A stretch of DNA of 64,000 bases, taken from Bradyrhizobium yuanmingense (GTDB lineage Bacteria > Pseudomonadota > Alphaproteobacteria > Rhizobiales > Xanthobacteraceae). The DNA is taken from positions 558,001 through 622,000 of the forward strand of contig NZ_FMAE01000003.1 in assembly GCF_900094575.1 (NCBI RefSeq), in the 5' to 3' direction. A model generated the notes under the pieces. The model saw nothing but the letters and a program-made list of their open reading frames with translations, made no database searches and was not told the origin of the DNA. This document shows positions 17,704 through 25,036 of the stretch, piece by piece (the stretch's first letter is position 1; each line of letters begins with the position of its first letter). Position numbers and translations under genes: made by a program.

Positions 17704-18354
17704 TCAGCCGCCGACGCGGGCGAGACCGCTGCGAGCGGGTTCGTCGCGTGGACGAAGCGCAACCGCCTTGGTGTAGGACGCCGCCGCCTTGGCTTTGTCG
17801 CCCAAGCGCTCATAGACCTGACCGCGCGCGGTCCAGACCTGGGCATTGTTCGGATCGGCCTCGGAGGCTTCGTCGAGATCGGCTGCGGCCTCCTTGACCT
17901 TGCCGAGCGCGAGATAGCTGTTGGCGCGGCCCAGCAGCGGCTCGGCCTTTTGCGGGTTGAGTCCGCTGGCGGCGCTGAAATCGGCGATCGCGAAGTCGTG
18001 CTGGTTGTTGCCCTGGTAGATCAGGGCGCGGCCATAGAGCGCCTGCGCATTGTAGGGATCGAGGCCGATCGCGCGATTGAACTCGTCGAGCGCTGCCGCG
18101 GCCTCGCCTGACTTCGCCAGAGACTGAGCCTTCGCGGTATGGGCCTGGGCTTCGGTGACGTTGCCGGCGCTCACCGCGCTCTCGGCCGGCGCGGCGGCCT
18201 TGGGGGCCTCCTGCGGCTTGTCCTTCTCCGGCATCAGTGATCCCAGATCGAACGAGCAGCCGCCCAGCACGATCCCCGTCAGGGCCGCCGCGAGCGGCGG
18301 CTGCCAGATCCGGCGCCGTCGCGGAAGGCCGCGCTGGGAGAAAGGGGAGGCCAT
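17704..18354 (-). CDS. TPR-repeat lipoprotein
   Basis: This 216-residue protein has an arginine-rich N-terminus, a hydrophobic stretch and a lipobox LGGC with Cys33, so it is probably a lipoprotein on the periplasmic side. After an Ala/Pro linker come four TPR units from about residue 70 to 210 (A-L-D-E-F-N-R-A-I-G-L-D-P-Y type). A role as an adaptor is likely; its partner is unknown. It resembles NlpI-like or Flp/Tad-locus TPR lipoproteins, but nothing in the context supports a pilus role. Confidence 0.85.
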   Translation of the reverse strand: MASPFSQRGLPRRRRIWQPPLAAALTGIVLGGCSFDLGSLMPEKDKPQEAPKAAAPAESAVSAGNVTEAQAHTAKAQSLAKSGEAAAALDEFNRAIGLDPYNAQALYGRALIYQGNNQHDFAIADFSAASGLNPQKAEPLLGRANSYLALGKVKEAAADLDEASEADPNNAQVWTARGQVYERLGDKAKAAASYTKAVALRPRDEPARSGLARVGG

Positions 18355-18404
18355 CTACGGTTGGCTCGCGCTAGAGCTTGATCCGACAAGTCCTCAAAAC
18401 AATA

Positions 18405-18425
18405 ACGCGGGCCCGGGGCCCGCGT
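18405..18425 (-). terminator. intrinsic terminator of rpsU
   Basis: A perfect 9-bp GC-rich stem (ACGCGGGCC/GGCCCGCGT, 3-nt loop) lies 31 bp past the rpsU stop. On the minus strand it is followed by TATTGTTTTG, a good T-rich tail. Confidence 0.8.
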
Positions 18426-18455
18426 CATCGAAAACTAAAGTCTTGCTGAATCGGC

Positions 18456-18752
18456 TCAGCGCGGTCCGCGCGGACCTGCACCGGGGCCGCCACGACCGCC
18501 GCGATCACCGCCCGGGCCGGCGCCGAACACCGGCTTCGGCTTCATCGGCAGCAGGCCTTCGCGCTGCAGCTTCTTGCGGGCCAGCTTGCGCGCGCGGCGC
18601 ACGGCCTCGGCCTTTTCGCGGGCCTTCTTCTCGGAGGGCTTCTCGTAATGACCGCGGAGCTTCATCTCGCGGAAAATTCCCTCGCGCTGCATCTTCTTCT
18701 TCAGCGCCTTGAGGGCTTGATCAACATTGTTATCGCGAACGAGAACCTGCAC
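18456..18752 (-). CDS. rpsU: 30S ribosomal protein S21
   Basis: This 98-residue protein starts [20 protein letters not shown] and contains the S21 core ([34 protein letters not shown]). S21 binds the 30S subunit near the anti-Shine-Dalgarno region and helps initiation. The E. coli protein is 71 residues; here a C-terminal Gly/Arg/Pro tail (about residues 76-98) is added, as in several alphaproteobacteria. It is a single gene with its own terminator. Confidence 0.95.
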   Translation of the reverse strand: MQVLVRDNNVDQALKALKKKMQREGIFREMKLRGHYEKPSEKKAREKAEAVRRARKLARKKLQREGLLPMKPKPVFGAGPGGDRGGRGGPGAGPRGPR

Positions 18753-19011
18753 GCGGCATCCTCTTCAGGTGGATCGGATTTGAATTCTGGTAAGTCAAAG
18801 GGGATGGCGAAACGCGCAAGCCCTTAACCTTGAGCGCGCGGATGTATCAGACAAAACCGCAGATGTCCACCGGCCAAGCGGATTTTCGGGCCAAGTTCGG
18901 CCATTAAATGCGGCGAAAATACCTCCATGCGGCCCCGATTTGGGCGATTTGGCGCCGAGGACGGGGCCGCACCGGAGCTTTGTTCCGGAATCTTTGCAAT
19001 GAGGGACTACA

Positions 19012-19734
19012 ATGGACATCAAAAAATATGCTGCCGAAGCCATCGGCACCTTCTGGCTGACATTCGCGGGCTGCGGAAGCGCGGTGATCGCCGCCGGCTT
19101 CCCGCAGGTCGGGATCGGGCTGGTCGGCGTGTCCCTGGCTTTCGGATTGAGCGTCGTCACCATGGCCTACGCGATCGGCCACATCTCCGGGTGCCATCTG
19201 AATCCGGCCGTCACGGTCGGTCTCGCCGCCGGCGGCCGCTTTCCGGCCGGCCAGATCCTGCCTTATGTGATCGCCCAGGTGGCGGGCGCGATTGTCGCCG
19301 CATCGCTGCTCTATGTCATTGCGAGTGGGGCGCCCGGCTTCGACGTCAGCAAGGGCTTCGCCTCCAACGGCTATGGCGCGCATTCGCCCGGTCAGTACAG
19401 CATGATGGCCGGCTTCCTCACCGAGGTGGTGATGACCATGATGTTCCTGTTCATCATCATGGGGGCGACCCATGGGCGCGCGCCGGCGGGTTTCGCTCCG
19501 CTGGCGATCGGGCTCGCGCTGGTGATGATCCACCTCGTCAGCATTCCCGTCACCAACACCTCGGTGAACCCGGCGCGCAGCACCGGCCCGGCGTTGTTCG
19601 TCGGCGGCTGGGCGCTGTCGCAGCTGTGGCTGTTCTGGGTCGCGCCGCTGATCGGCGGCGCGCTCGGCGGGGTGATCTATCGCTGGCTCAGCGAGGAGCC
19701 CAGCGGCGTCGTTGCGGGCGTGAAGACGGCGTAG
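19012..19734 (+). CDS. aqpZ: aquaporin Z
   Basis: This 240-residue protein has six membrane helices and the two NPA half-helices, HLNPAVTVG (about residue 63) and [13 protein letters not shown] (about residue 186). The second NPA is followed by Arg and the aromatic residues are consistent with a water-selective pore. It mediates rapid water flow across the inner membrane. A hairpin between it and the convergent purK probably ends both transcripts. Confidence 0.95.
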   Translation: MDIKKYAAEAIGTFWLTFAGCGSAVIAAGFPQVGIGLVGVSLAFGLSVVTMAYAIGHISGCHLNPAVTVGLAAGGRFPAGQILPYVIAQVAGAIVAASLLYVIASGAPGFDVSKGFASNGYGAHSPGQYSMMAGFLTEVVMTMMFLFIIMGATHGRAPAGFAPLAIGLALVMIHLVSIPVTNTSVNPARSTGPALFVGGWALSQLWLFWVAPLIGGALGGVIYRWLSEEPSGVVAGVKTA

Positions 19735-19748
19735 TCACAATCACCCGG

Positions 19749-19776
19749 CGGGATTGCAGCTCTTGCTGCGATCCCG
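19749..19776. terminator. bidirectional hairpin between aqpZ and purK
   Basis: A 12-bp stem with one G-T wobble (19749-19760 with 19765-19776) and a TCTT loop fills the 42-bp gap between the convergent aqpZ and purK genes and touches the purK stop codon. No long T-run follows, but the position fits shared termination. Confidence 0.55.
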
Positions 19777-20883
19777 TCACTTGTCCCGGGGCGGCCTGAC
19801 TTCTGTCACGTGGCCCATCTTGCGGCCGGGGCGCGGCGCGCCCTTGCCGTAGATGTGCACGGTCGCGCCCGGCACGCTCAGCCACTTTTCGTAATCGTTG
19901 ATCTCGTCGCCGATCAGGTTGGTCATGGTGACGACCTCGCCGTGGCGCACCGGCTTGCCGAGCGGCCAGCCGGCGATGGCGCGGATGTGCTGCTCGAACT
20001 GTGAGACGGAGGCGCCGTCGAGCGTCCAGTGCCCGGAATTGTGCACGCGCGGCGCGATCTCGTTGACCAGCACCTTCGGTCCGGTGCCGCCTGCCAGCAC
20101 GAACATCTCGACCGCGAGCACGCCGACATAGTCGAGCGCGCTTGCGATTTTGCTCGCGATGCTGCGCGCCTCCTCGGCGAGCGCGTCAGGAATCGGCGCG
20201 GGCGCACGCGATATCTTCAGGATGTGGTCGCGGTGCTCGTTCTCGGTGACGTCGAAGCACTCGACCTCGCCCGTGGCCGCGCGCGCGGCGATCACGGAGA
20301 TCTCGCGCTCGTAGGGCACGAAGGCCTCCAGGATCGCCGATTTGGTGGCGAGGCTGGTCCACACCTTCGCGATGTCGTCGCCCTCGCGGATGATGGCCTG
20401 GCCCTTGCCGTCATAGCCGAAGCGGCGGGTTTTCAGCACCGCTGGAAGGCCGATCCTGGCGATCGCCTCGCGCAGCGAGGAGACGGAGGTGACGTCGGCG
20501 TAGGCGGCAGTGCCGATCCCGAGCTTCGTCACGAAATCCTTCTCGGCGAGCCGGTCCTGGGTCGTCTCGAGGATCTTGCGGTTGGGCAGCACCGGGCGGC
20601 GCGCGTCCAATACCAGCGCGGCTGCCGCCGGCACGTTCTCGAATTCGTAGGTGATGACGTCGACATCATGCGCGAACAATTCGAGCGCCTCGACGTCGGC
20701 ATATTCGGCGCAGGTCGCGTTCAGCACGACGTCGAAGGCCGGTGAATCCGGATCGGGCGAGAACACCTGGCAGCGCAGGCCGAGTCGCGCCGCGGCCATG
20801 GCAAGCATCCGGCCCAATTGTCCGCCGCCGAGGATTCCGATGGTGTCACCGGGCTTCAGCTTCACGTGCCTGGTGTCCGTCAC
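19777..20883 (-). CDS. purK: 5-(carboxyamino)imidazole ribonucleotide synthase
   Basis: This 368-residue ATP-grasp enzyme makes N5-CAIR from AIR, ATP and bicarbonate in purine synthesis. The N-terminal [20 protein letters not shown] and the ATP-grasp segment ([25 protein letters not shown]) are clear, and so is the [14 protein letters not shown] signature. It starts at GTG 20883, which overlaps the purE stop by 3 bp, so the two are translationally coupled. Confidence 0.96.
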   Translation of the reverse strand: MTDTRHVKLKPGDTIGILGGGQLGRMLAMAAARLGLRCQVFSPDPDSPAFDVVLNATCAEYADVEALELFAHDVDVITYEFENVPAAAALVLDARRPVLPNRKILETTQDRLAEKDFVTKLGIGTAAYADVTSVSSLREAIARIGLPAVLKTRRFGYDGKGQAIIREGDDIAKVWTSLATKSAILEAFVPYEREISVIAARAATGEVECFDVTENEHRDHILKISRAPAPIPDALAEEARSIASKIASALDYVGVLAVEMFVLAGGTGPKVLVNEIAPRVHNSGHWTLDGASVSQFEQHIRAIAGWPLGKPVRHGEVVTMTNLIGDEINDYEKWLSVPGATVHIYGKGAPRPGRKMGHVTEVRPPRDK

Positions 20884-21368
20884 GCCTTGTCCTCCGGCCG
20901 CTCGGCGACCGCCTCGGTCTGGGCCTTGCGCCAGGCGGCGAGGCGATCCGACAGGGCGGGGTCGGACAATGCCAGCACGGCGGCTGCCAGCAGCGCGGCA
21001 TTGATCGCGCCGGCCTTGCCGATGGCGAGGGTGCCGACCGGAATGCCCGCGGGCATCTGGACGATCGAATAGAGCGAATCGACGCCCCTGAGCGTCTTGG
21101 ATTCGACGGGAACACCAAACACCGGGAGTTCCGTCAGCGCCGCCGCCATGCCGGGCAGATGGGCCGCGCCACCGGCGCCGGCGATGATAATCTTGTAGCC
21201 TGCGGCCTTGGCACCCTTGGCGAATGCGAACAGCCGGTCGGGCGTGCGGTGGGCCGAGACGATGCGGCTGTCGGCAGCAATGCCGAGCGCGTCAAGCGTG
21301 TCGGCGGCGTGCCGCATCGTGTCCCAGTCCGACTGGCTTCCCATGATGATGGCGATCGGCGCGGTCAT
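20880..21368 (-). CDS. purE: 5-(carboxyamino)imidazole ribonucleotide mutase
   Basis: This 162-residue class I PurE converts N5-CAIR to CAIR. Motifs [18 protein letters not shown] and [11 protein letters not shown] are intact. I place the start at ATG 21368 ([15 protein letters not shown]); the open frame extends 26 codons further but that part has no family match. It lies before purK in the same operon, the usual purEK order. Confidence 0.95.
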   Translation of the reverse strand: MTAPIAIIMGSQSDWDTMRHAADTLDALGIAADSRIVSAHRTPDRLFAFAKGAKAAGYKIIIAGAGGAAHLPGMAAALTELPVFGVPVESKTLRGVDSLYSIVQMPAGIPVGTLAIGKAGAINAALLAAAVLALSDPALSDRLAAWRKAQTEAVAERPEDKA

Positions 21369-21504
21369 GACGTCAATTGTGCCCAGAAAAACAGAGAGAT
21401 AGGCCAGATTAATGATTCCGGCCGGCGGCTCGCAAGGCGGTGGCAAGGAGAAGGGAATCCACTATCCTGTCTTGGTGAATCCCCGCAAGCCTTCATTGAG
21501 CACG

Positions 21505-22218
21505 ATGCCCATGAAGAAACCGAAAAGGGCGAGCCCTGCGAAGGCCAGAAAGGGCCGGAACATGAGCGCCGCCCGATCCAAAGCCGTTTCGAGCCGCGCG
21601 GCCAAACCGGCCTTGCGCAGAGCGCCGGCTGCCGATGACGGCAAGGCGATCATCCGCGGCCTCAGGAGCAAGCTCAAGGCGGCCCTGCTGCGGATCTCGG
21701 AGCTCGAGGCGGCCGCCGATACCGATTTCCTGCTCGGGATTCCCAACCGGCGCGGTTTCGAGCGCGAGCTCGCGCGCGCCATCGCCTATATGAAGCGCTA
21801 CCGCGCCAGCGGGGCGCTGATCGTGCTCGACGTCGATCGGCTGAAGCCGATCAACGATTCCTTCGGTCATGCCGCCGGCGATGAGGTGCTCAAGGCGATT
21901 GTCGCCACGCTGACGCGACAGATCCGCGCCTCCGACGTGGTCGGCCGGCTCGGGGGCGACGAGTTCGCGCTGCTGCTCTGGAATCTCAGCGAGACCGATG
22001 CGAAGGTCAAGGCTGCGGCCTTGGAGCAGGCGATCGACGAATTGTCATTCGTTTTTCGCGGCCAGCACGTGGCCGCGGGCGCCTCGGCCGGCGTCGCGCT
22101 GCTCGGTCCGCAATCCGCTGCAGGCCGCGCCCTGGAGGATGCGGATGCCGCCATGTATGTGCGCAAGGCGAGCCGCCGGCACGAGCCGCGGATCAGGCTG
22201 GTCGGCGGCGAGCGCTAG
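21505..22218 (+). CDS. diguanylate cyclase (GGDEF domain)
   Basis: A basic, disordered N-terminus precedes a short coiled segment (IRGLRSKLKAALLRISELEAAADTD) and a single GGDEF domain. The active site RLGGDEF is intact and the inhibitory RxxD site (RASD) lies five residues upstream of it, so it should make cyclic di-GMP and be product-inhibited. There is no sensor domain and no membrane helix. The start is unclear: ATG at 21505, 21511 or 21562 in frame, and an upstream ATG at 21412; I chose 21505. Its end lies 1 bp from a convergent small gene. Confidence 0.85.
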   Translation: MPMKKPKRASPAKARKGRNMSAARSKAVSSRAAKPALRRAPAADDGKAIIRGLRSKLKAALLRISELEAAADTDFLLGIPNRRGFERELARAIAYMKRYRASGALIVLDVDRLKPINDSFGHAAGDEVLKAIVATLTRQIRASDVVGRLGGDEFALLLWNLSETDAKVKAAALEQAIDELSFVFRGQHVAAGASAGVALLGPQSAAGRALEDADAAMYVRKASRRHEPRIRLVGGER

Positions 22219-22219
22219 T

Positions 22220-22471
22220 CTAGAGGGTGGCAAGATCTTCCGGCACGTTGCCGAACTTGCGCAGCAGCGTCGCGTCGCCGAATTCGCCGGTCATGGGATC
22301 GCCGCTGCGGCTGAACGCGATCGCGCCGATATGGCCGGCGCCGCGCGCCAGCATCTCTGCGCGTCGCAGCGCCGCCGTCGAGGACTGACACTCCTCTGCA
22401 GCGCCTGCGACGGGTGATCCGTCGTCATCGATCAAGAAGGGCATTGCAACGTAATAGGTCACATCCGACAT
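22220..22471 (-). CDS. small hypothetical protein
   Basis: This is an 83-residue acidic, soluble protein (MSDVTYYVAMPFLIDDDGS...) without a recognised domain. Its amino-acid make-up, codon use and clear start at ATG 22471 (GGAG upstream) look like a real gene. The middle part, SSTAALRRAEMLARGAGHIGAIAFSRSGDP, resembles the short 'DUF-like' proteins seen in Bradyrhizobium with a stress-related annotation, but I cannot assign a function. It is followed upstream by another small gene on the same strand, 22 bp away. Confidence 0.65.
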   Translation of the reverse strand: MSDVTYYVAMPFLIDDDGSPVAGAAEECQSSTAALRRAEMLARGAGHIGAIAFSRSGDPMTGEFGDATLLRKFGNVPEDLATL

Positions 22472-22493
22472 GGCGTTGCTCCAAGGTTGAAGA

Positions 22494-22712
22494 TTATGCG
22501 GCGCTGCTCTTGCTCCGCATCTTGCTGCGCGAGATCTCCGGAATGCAGCCGGCTGAAATCGCCGCCTGCAATTCCTCCAGCTCGGCTTCCAGATATTCGT
22601 TGGCCATGATCAGCGCCTTGATGGTGCTGCGCAGATTGCCGTCGCACATCGCGATCGCCTGATCGCAGGCCTGTTCGTAATGGCTGTTGTCGAAAAGGGC
22701 GGTTGCCGACAT
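22494..22712 (-). CDS. small hypothetical helical protein
   Basis: This 72-residue protein (MSATALFDNSHYEQACDQAIA...) is predicted to be almost entirely helical, with a Leu/Glu-rich amphipathic stretch (IMANEYLEAELEELQAAI, about residues 35-52) and a basic tail. No domain is recognised. It lies 22 bp upstream of the 83-residue gene, so the two may be one transcript. It sits among other small coiled proteins (two YdcH-like ones), which may be more than coincidence. Confidence 0.65.
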   Translation of the reverse strand: MSATALFDNSHYEQACDQAIAMCDGNLRSTIKALIMANEYLEAELEELQAAISAGCIPEISRSKMRSKSSAA

Positions 22713-22843
22713 CTGCGTTGTCCTCGTGTGTTGTCCTTGAGCGTTCTCTGAGGTGTTGGGGCGCCCGCGAATGTTCCTATTTTGTTCTTATTGAGTCAAG
22801 CGGATTCGGAAGCGGCGGGGCGCCGCGCAAGACCGGCTCACGG

Positions 22844-23050
22844 TCAGGCGATGATGTCGGGGGTGATCTGGTCTTCGATGAACGCGATGCGGTCGCGCAA
22901 CAACAGCTTGCGCTTCTTCAGGCGCTGTAACCGCAACAGGTCGGGGGCGGGCGATTGATGCAATGCATCGATCGCCGCATCGAGATCTCGGTGTTCCTGC
23001 TGCAACCGGGTGAGCTCGGCTTCGAGCTCACGCTCATCTTCATTGGTCAT
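22844..23050 (-). CDS. YdcH/DUF465-family small coiled-coil protein
   Basis: This 68-residue protein (MTNEDERELEAELTRLQQEHRDLD...) has the DUF465 pattern: two helices joined by a turn, with LRLQRLKKRKLLLRDRIAFIEDQ as the hallmark second helix. The family is widespread, cytoplasmic and of unknown function. Start chosen at ATG 23050; the frame is open for 29 more codons upstream but without family similarity. A second member of the family is encoded divergently about 330 bp away. Confidence 0.8.
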   Translation of the reverse strand: MTNEDERELEAELTRLQQEHRDLDAAIDALHQSPAPDLLRLQRLKKRKLLLRDRIAFIEDQITPDIIA

Positions 23051-23380
23051 GTCTGCGGTGGCCGAAAACCGATAGGCGTGAGATCCGGGCTGTGGATGCC
23101 CTGTGGAAATTATCGTCCTTGCGCCGCGTGATCGCAAGCGATCTGCGATCCCTCGTCCCCGATCTCCAGCAACATATTTCTGCAGGGAGCTGCGGCGGTG
23201 CGTCGGCGTATTGATATCATGGATTTTTCCGGCGTGGTTCCCTTAGTCACGCTTCGTTACATATGAACTTTCAAAAATGACGCTGCAACGACGGATACCC
23301 ATCGACAGGACGAATCGGTGATGTAGACTTGGTTGTCCGGATCGAATCCTAAAGGTTCAACCCTACCGAGGAGGTTTCGA
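23051..23380. other. 330-bp intergenic region between two divergent DUF465 genes
   Basis: This gap should hold the promoters of both small DUF465 genes. A 14-nt palindrome GATCGCAAGCGATC at 23130-23143 is the only clear symmetry. I see no open frame with a ribosome-binding site and no promoter I would name. Confidence 0.4.
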
Positions 23381-23563
23381 ATGACAATTCAGGCACATCT
23401 CGTTGAATTGGAACGGAAGCACAAACTTCTCGAAAACGAATTGCACGAAGCTCTCGTGCACCTTTCAACAGACGACCTGCAAATTGTTGAGTTGAAGCGC
23501 CGGAAGTTGATGGTCAAGGACCAGATCGAGCGTCTGAAGCAATCTGGCGACACGCTCCACTAG
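23381..23563 (+). CDS. YdcH/DUF465-family small coiled-coil protein
   Basis: This 60-residue protein (MTIQAHLVELERKHKLLENEL...) has the DUF465 helical hairpin with IVELKRRKLMVKDQIERLK as the second helix. The start at ATG 23381 is fixed by a very strong ribosome-binding site (GAGGAGG at 23368-23374). It is shorter than but clearly related to the divergent gene at 22844-23050. Function unknown. An 11-bp inverted repeat 40 bp downstream probably ends the transcript. Confidence 0.85.
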   Translation: MTIQAHLVELERKHKLLENELHEALVHLSTDDLQIVELKRRKLMVKDQIERLKQSGDTLH

Positions 23564-23602
23564 TAACCCCCGTGACAGTGTAGAGTTGATCACGTCCTTC
23601 AC

Positions 23603-23634
23603 GCAGGGATGAGAGCATCCGTGCTCATCCCTGC
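23603..23634. terminator. inverted repeat between convergent genes
   Basis: A perfect 11-bp stem (GCAGGGATGAG/CTCATCCCTGC) with a 10-nt loop lies between the DUF465 gene and the convergent flavoprotein gene. There is no T-run on either side, so it is a likely but not certain shared terminator. Confidence 0.5.
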
Positions 23635-23709
23635 TGCAAGGTGTGTACCGTGCAACACGGTTGTGCGGCGCTCACTCTTGCTTGGACCCGTGGCTCTCGA
23701 CGCGCACAC

Positions 23710-24834
23710 TTATCCGCTTCTCGAAACACTGTCGATATCTGCGAGCTCGGCGACGTGATCGGCGATCGCGAGCGAGGACGTCAGTCCCGGCGATTCGATG
23801 CCGAACAGATTGATCAGGCCTGCAACGCCGTGATCGCGCGGGCCCTGCATCAAGAAATCCTGCGTGGCCACGGCCGGCGGCACGATCTTCGGGCGGATGC
23901 CCGAATAGCTCGGCATCAGCGCGCCGTCAGGCAGCGTCGGCCAGTATTTGCGGATCGCGGGATAGAAGCGCTCGGCGCGTGACGGATCGACCTCGTAGTC
24001 GATCGTCTCGATCCATTCGACGTCAGGCCCGAAGCGCGCCTGTCCTGCCATGTCCAGCGTCAGGTGCACGCCCAGGCCGCCGGGCTCGGGCACCGGATAG
24101 ATCAGGCGCGAGAACGGCGCCCTGGCGTTGCAGCTGAAGTAGTTTCCCTTGGCGAGATAGGCCGGCGGAATCCGGTCCAGCGGCATGCCGTCGATGCTGC
24201 GCGCCACATGCGTTGCCGACAGCCCCGCGGCGTTGACGAGGAGGCTGCATTGCAGCGTCATCGGTGCCTCGCCGCCGGCATCGATCTCGATGAGGCCGGC
24301 CGCCGCCTTGGCACGGATCAGCGGGGTGTGAAACGCGAAAGCTGCGCCGGCGTCCTCGGCTTCGCCGCGCAGCGAGAGCATGTAGGAATGGCTGTCGATG
24401 ATGCCCGTCGACGGTGACAGCAGCGCGGCGTCGCAGGCGAGCGCCGGCTCCAGCGCGCGTGCGGCCTCGCCCGAGAGCAGCTGCATGTCGAGCACGCCGT
24501 TGGCCTCGGCATGCGCCTTGATCGATTGCAGCTTCTCGGTCTCCTTCGGGCTGGTCGCGACGATCAGCTTGCCGCAATTTTTGTGCGGGATGCCGCGCTC
24601 GGCGCAGTAGCGGTACAGCGCGTGCTTGCCTGCCACGCACATGCGCGCCATCCAGCTCCCGGCCCGGTAGTAGATGCCGGCATGGATCACCTCGCTGTTG
24701 CGCGAGGAGGTGACGGTGCCGATCGCCTCGGCTTCCTCCAGTACGATCACCTCGCGCCCGGCCTGGGCGAGCTTCCGGGCCACCGCGAGCCCGACCACGC
24801 CGGCTCCGATGACGACGCAATCGACCCTATCCAT
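23710..24834 (-). CDS. FAD-dependent oxidoreductase, L-2-hydroxyglutarate oxidase-like
   Basis: This 374-residue flavoprotein of the DAO family begins with the dinucleotide loop [19 protein letters not shown] and has [14 protein letters not shown], a motif of the LhgO/L2HGDH group, and a C-terminal [21 protein letters not shown]. LhgO-type enzymes oxidise L-2-hydroxyglutarate to 2-oxoglutarate and pass electrons to the membrane; that substrate is inferred from similarity. Start chosen at ATG 24834 ([10 protein letters not shown]); the frame extends 13 codons further. It is a single gene divergent from the PAS-GGDEF-EAL gene. Confidence 0.85.
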   Translation of the reverse strand: MDRVDCVVIGAGVVGLAVARKLAQAGREVIVLEEAEAIGTVTSSRNSEVIHAGIYYRAGSWMARMCVAGKHALYRYCAERGIPHKNCGKLIVATSPKETEKLQSIKAHAEANGVLDMQLLSGEAARALEPALACDAALLSPSTGIIDSHSYMLSLRGEAEDAGAAFAFHTPLIRAKAAAGLIEIDAGGEAPMTLQCSLLVNAAGLSATHVARSIDGMPLDRIPPAYLAKGNYFSCNARAPFSRLIYPVPEPGGLGVHLTLDMAGQARFGPDVEWIETIDYEVDPSRAERFYPAIRKYWPTLPDGALMPSYSGIRPKIVPPAVATQDFLMQGPRDHGVAGLINLFGIESPGLTSSLAIADHVAELADIDSVSRSG

Positions 24835-25036
24835 GGTTGTGCAGGAGACCAGTTGGAAGCACCGGTGGCGCACGGTCCGGATGCGGCGGCGCAGGCGGGG
24901 CTTCCGTTAAGAAGTCGTTTATCATGTCAGGGCAATTGCCGCATTTTATGTCACATTATTCTGTTGTGCCCACAGGCGTTTACCCGATCCAAACCCGCGA
25001 GGCCAGACAATCCGACGTTGAAATCGCGGGTGGCTG

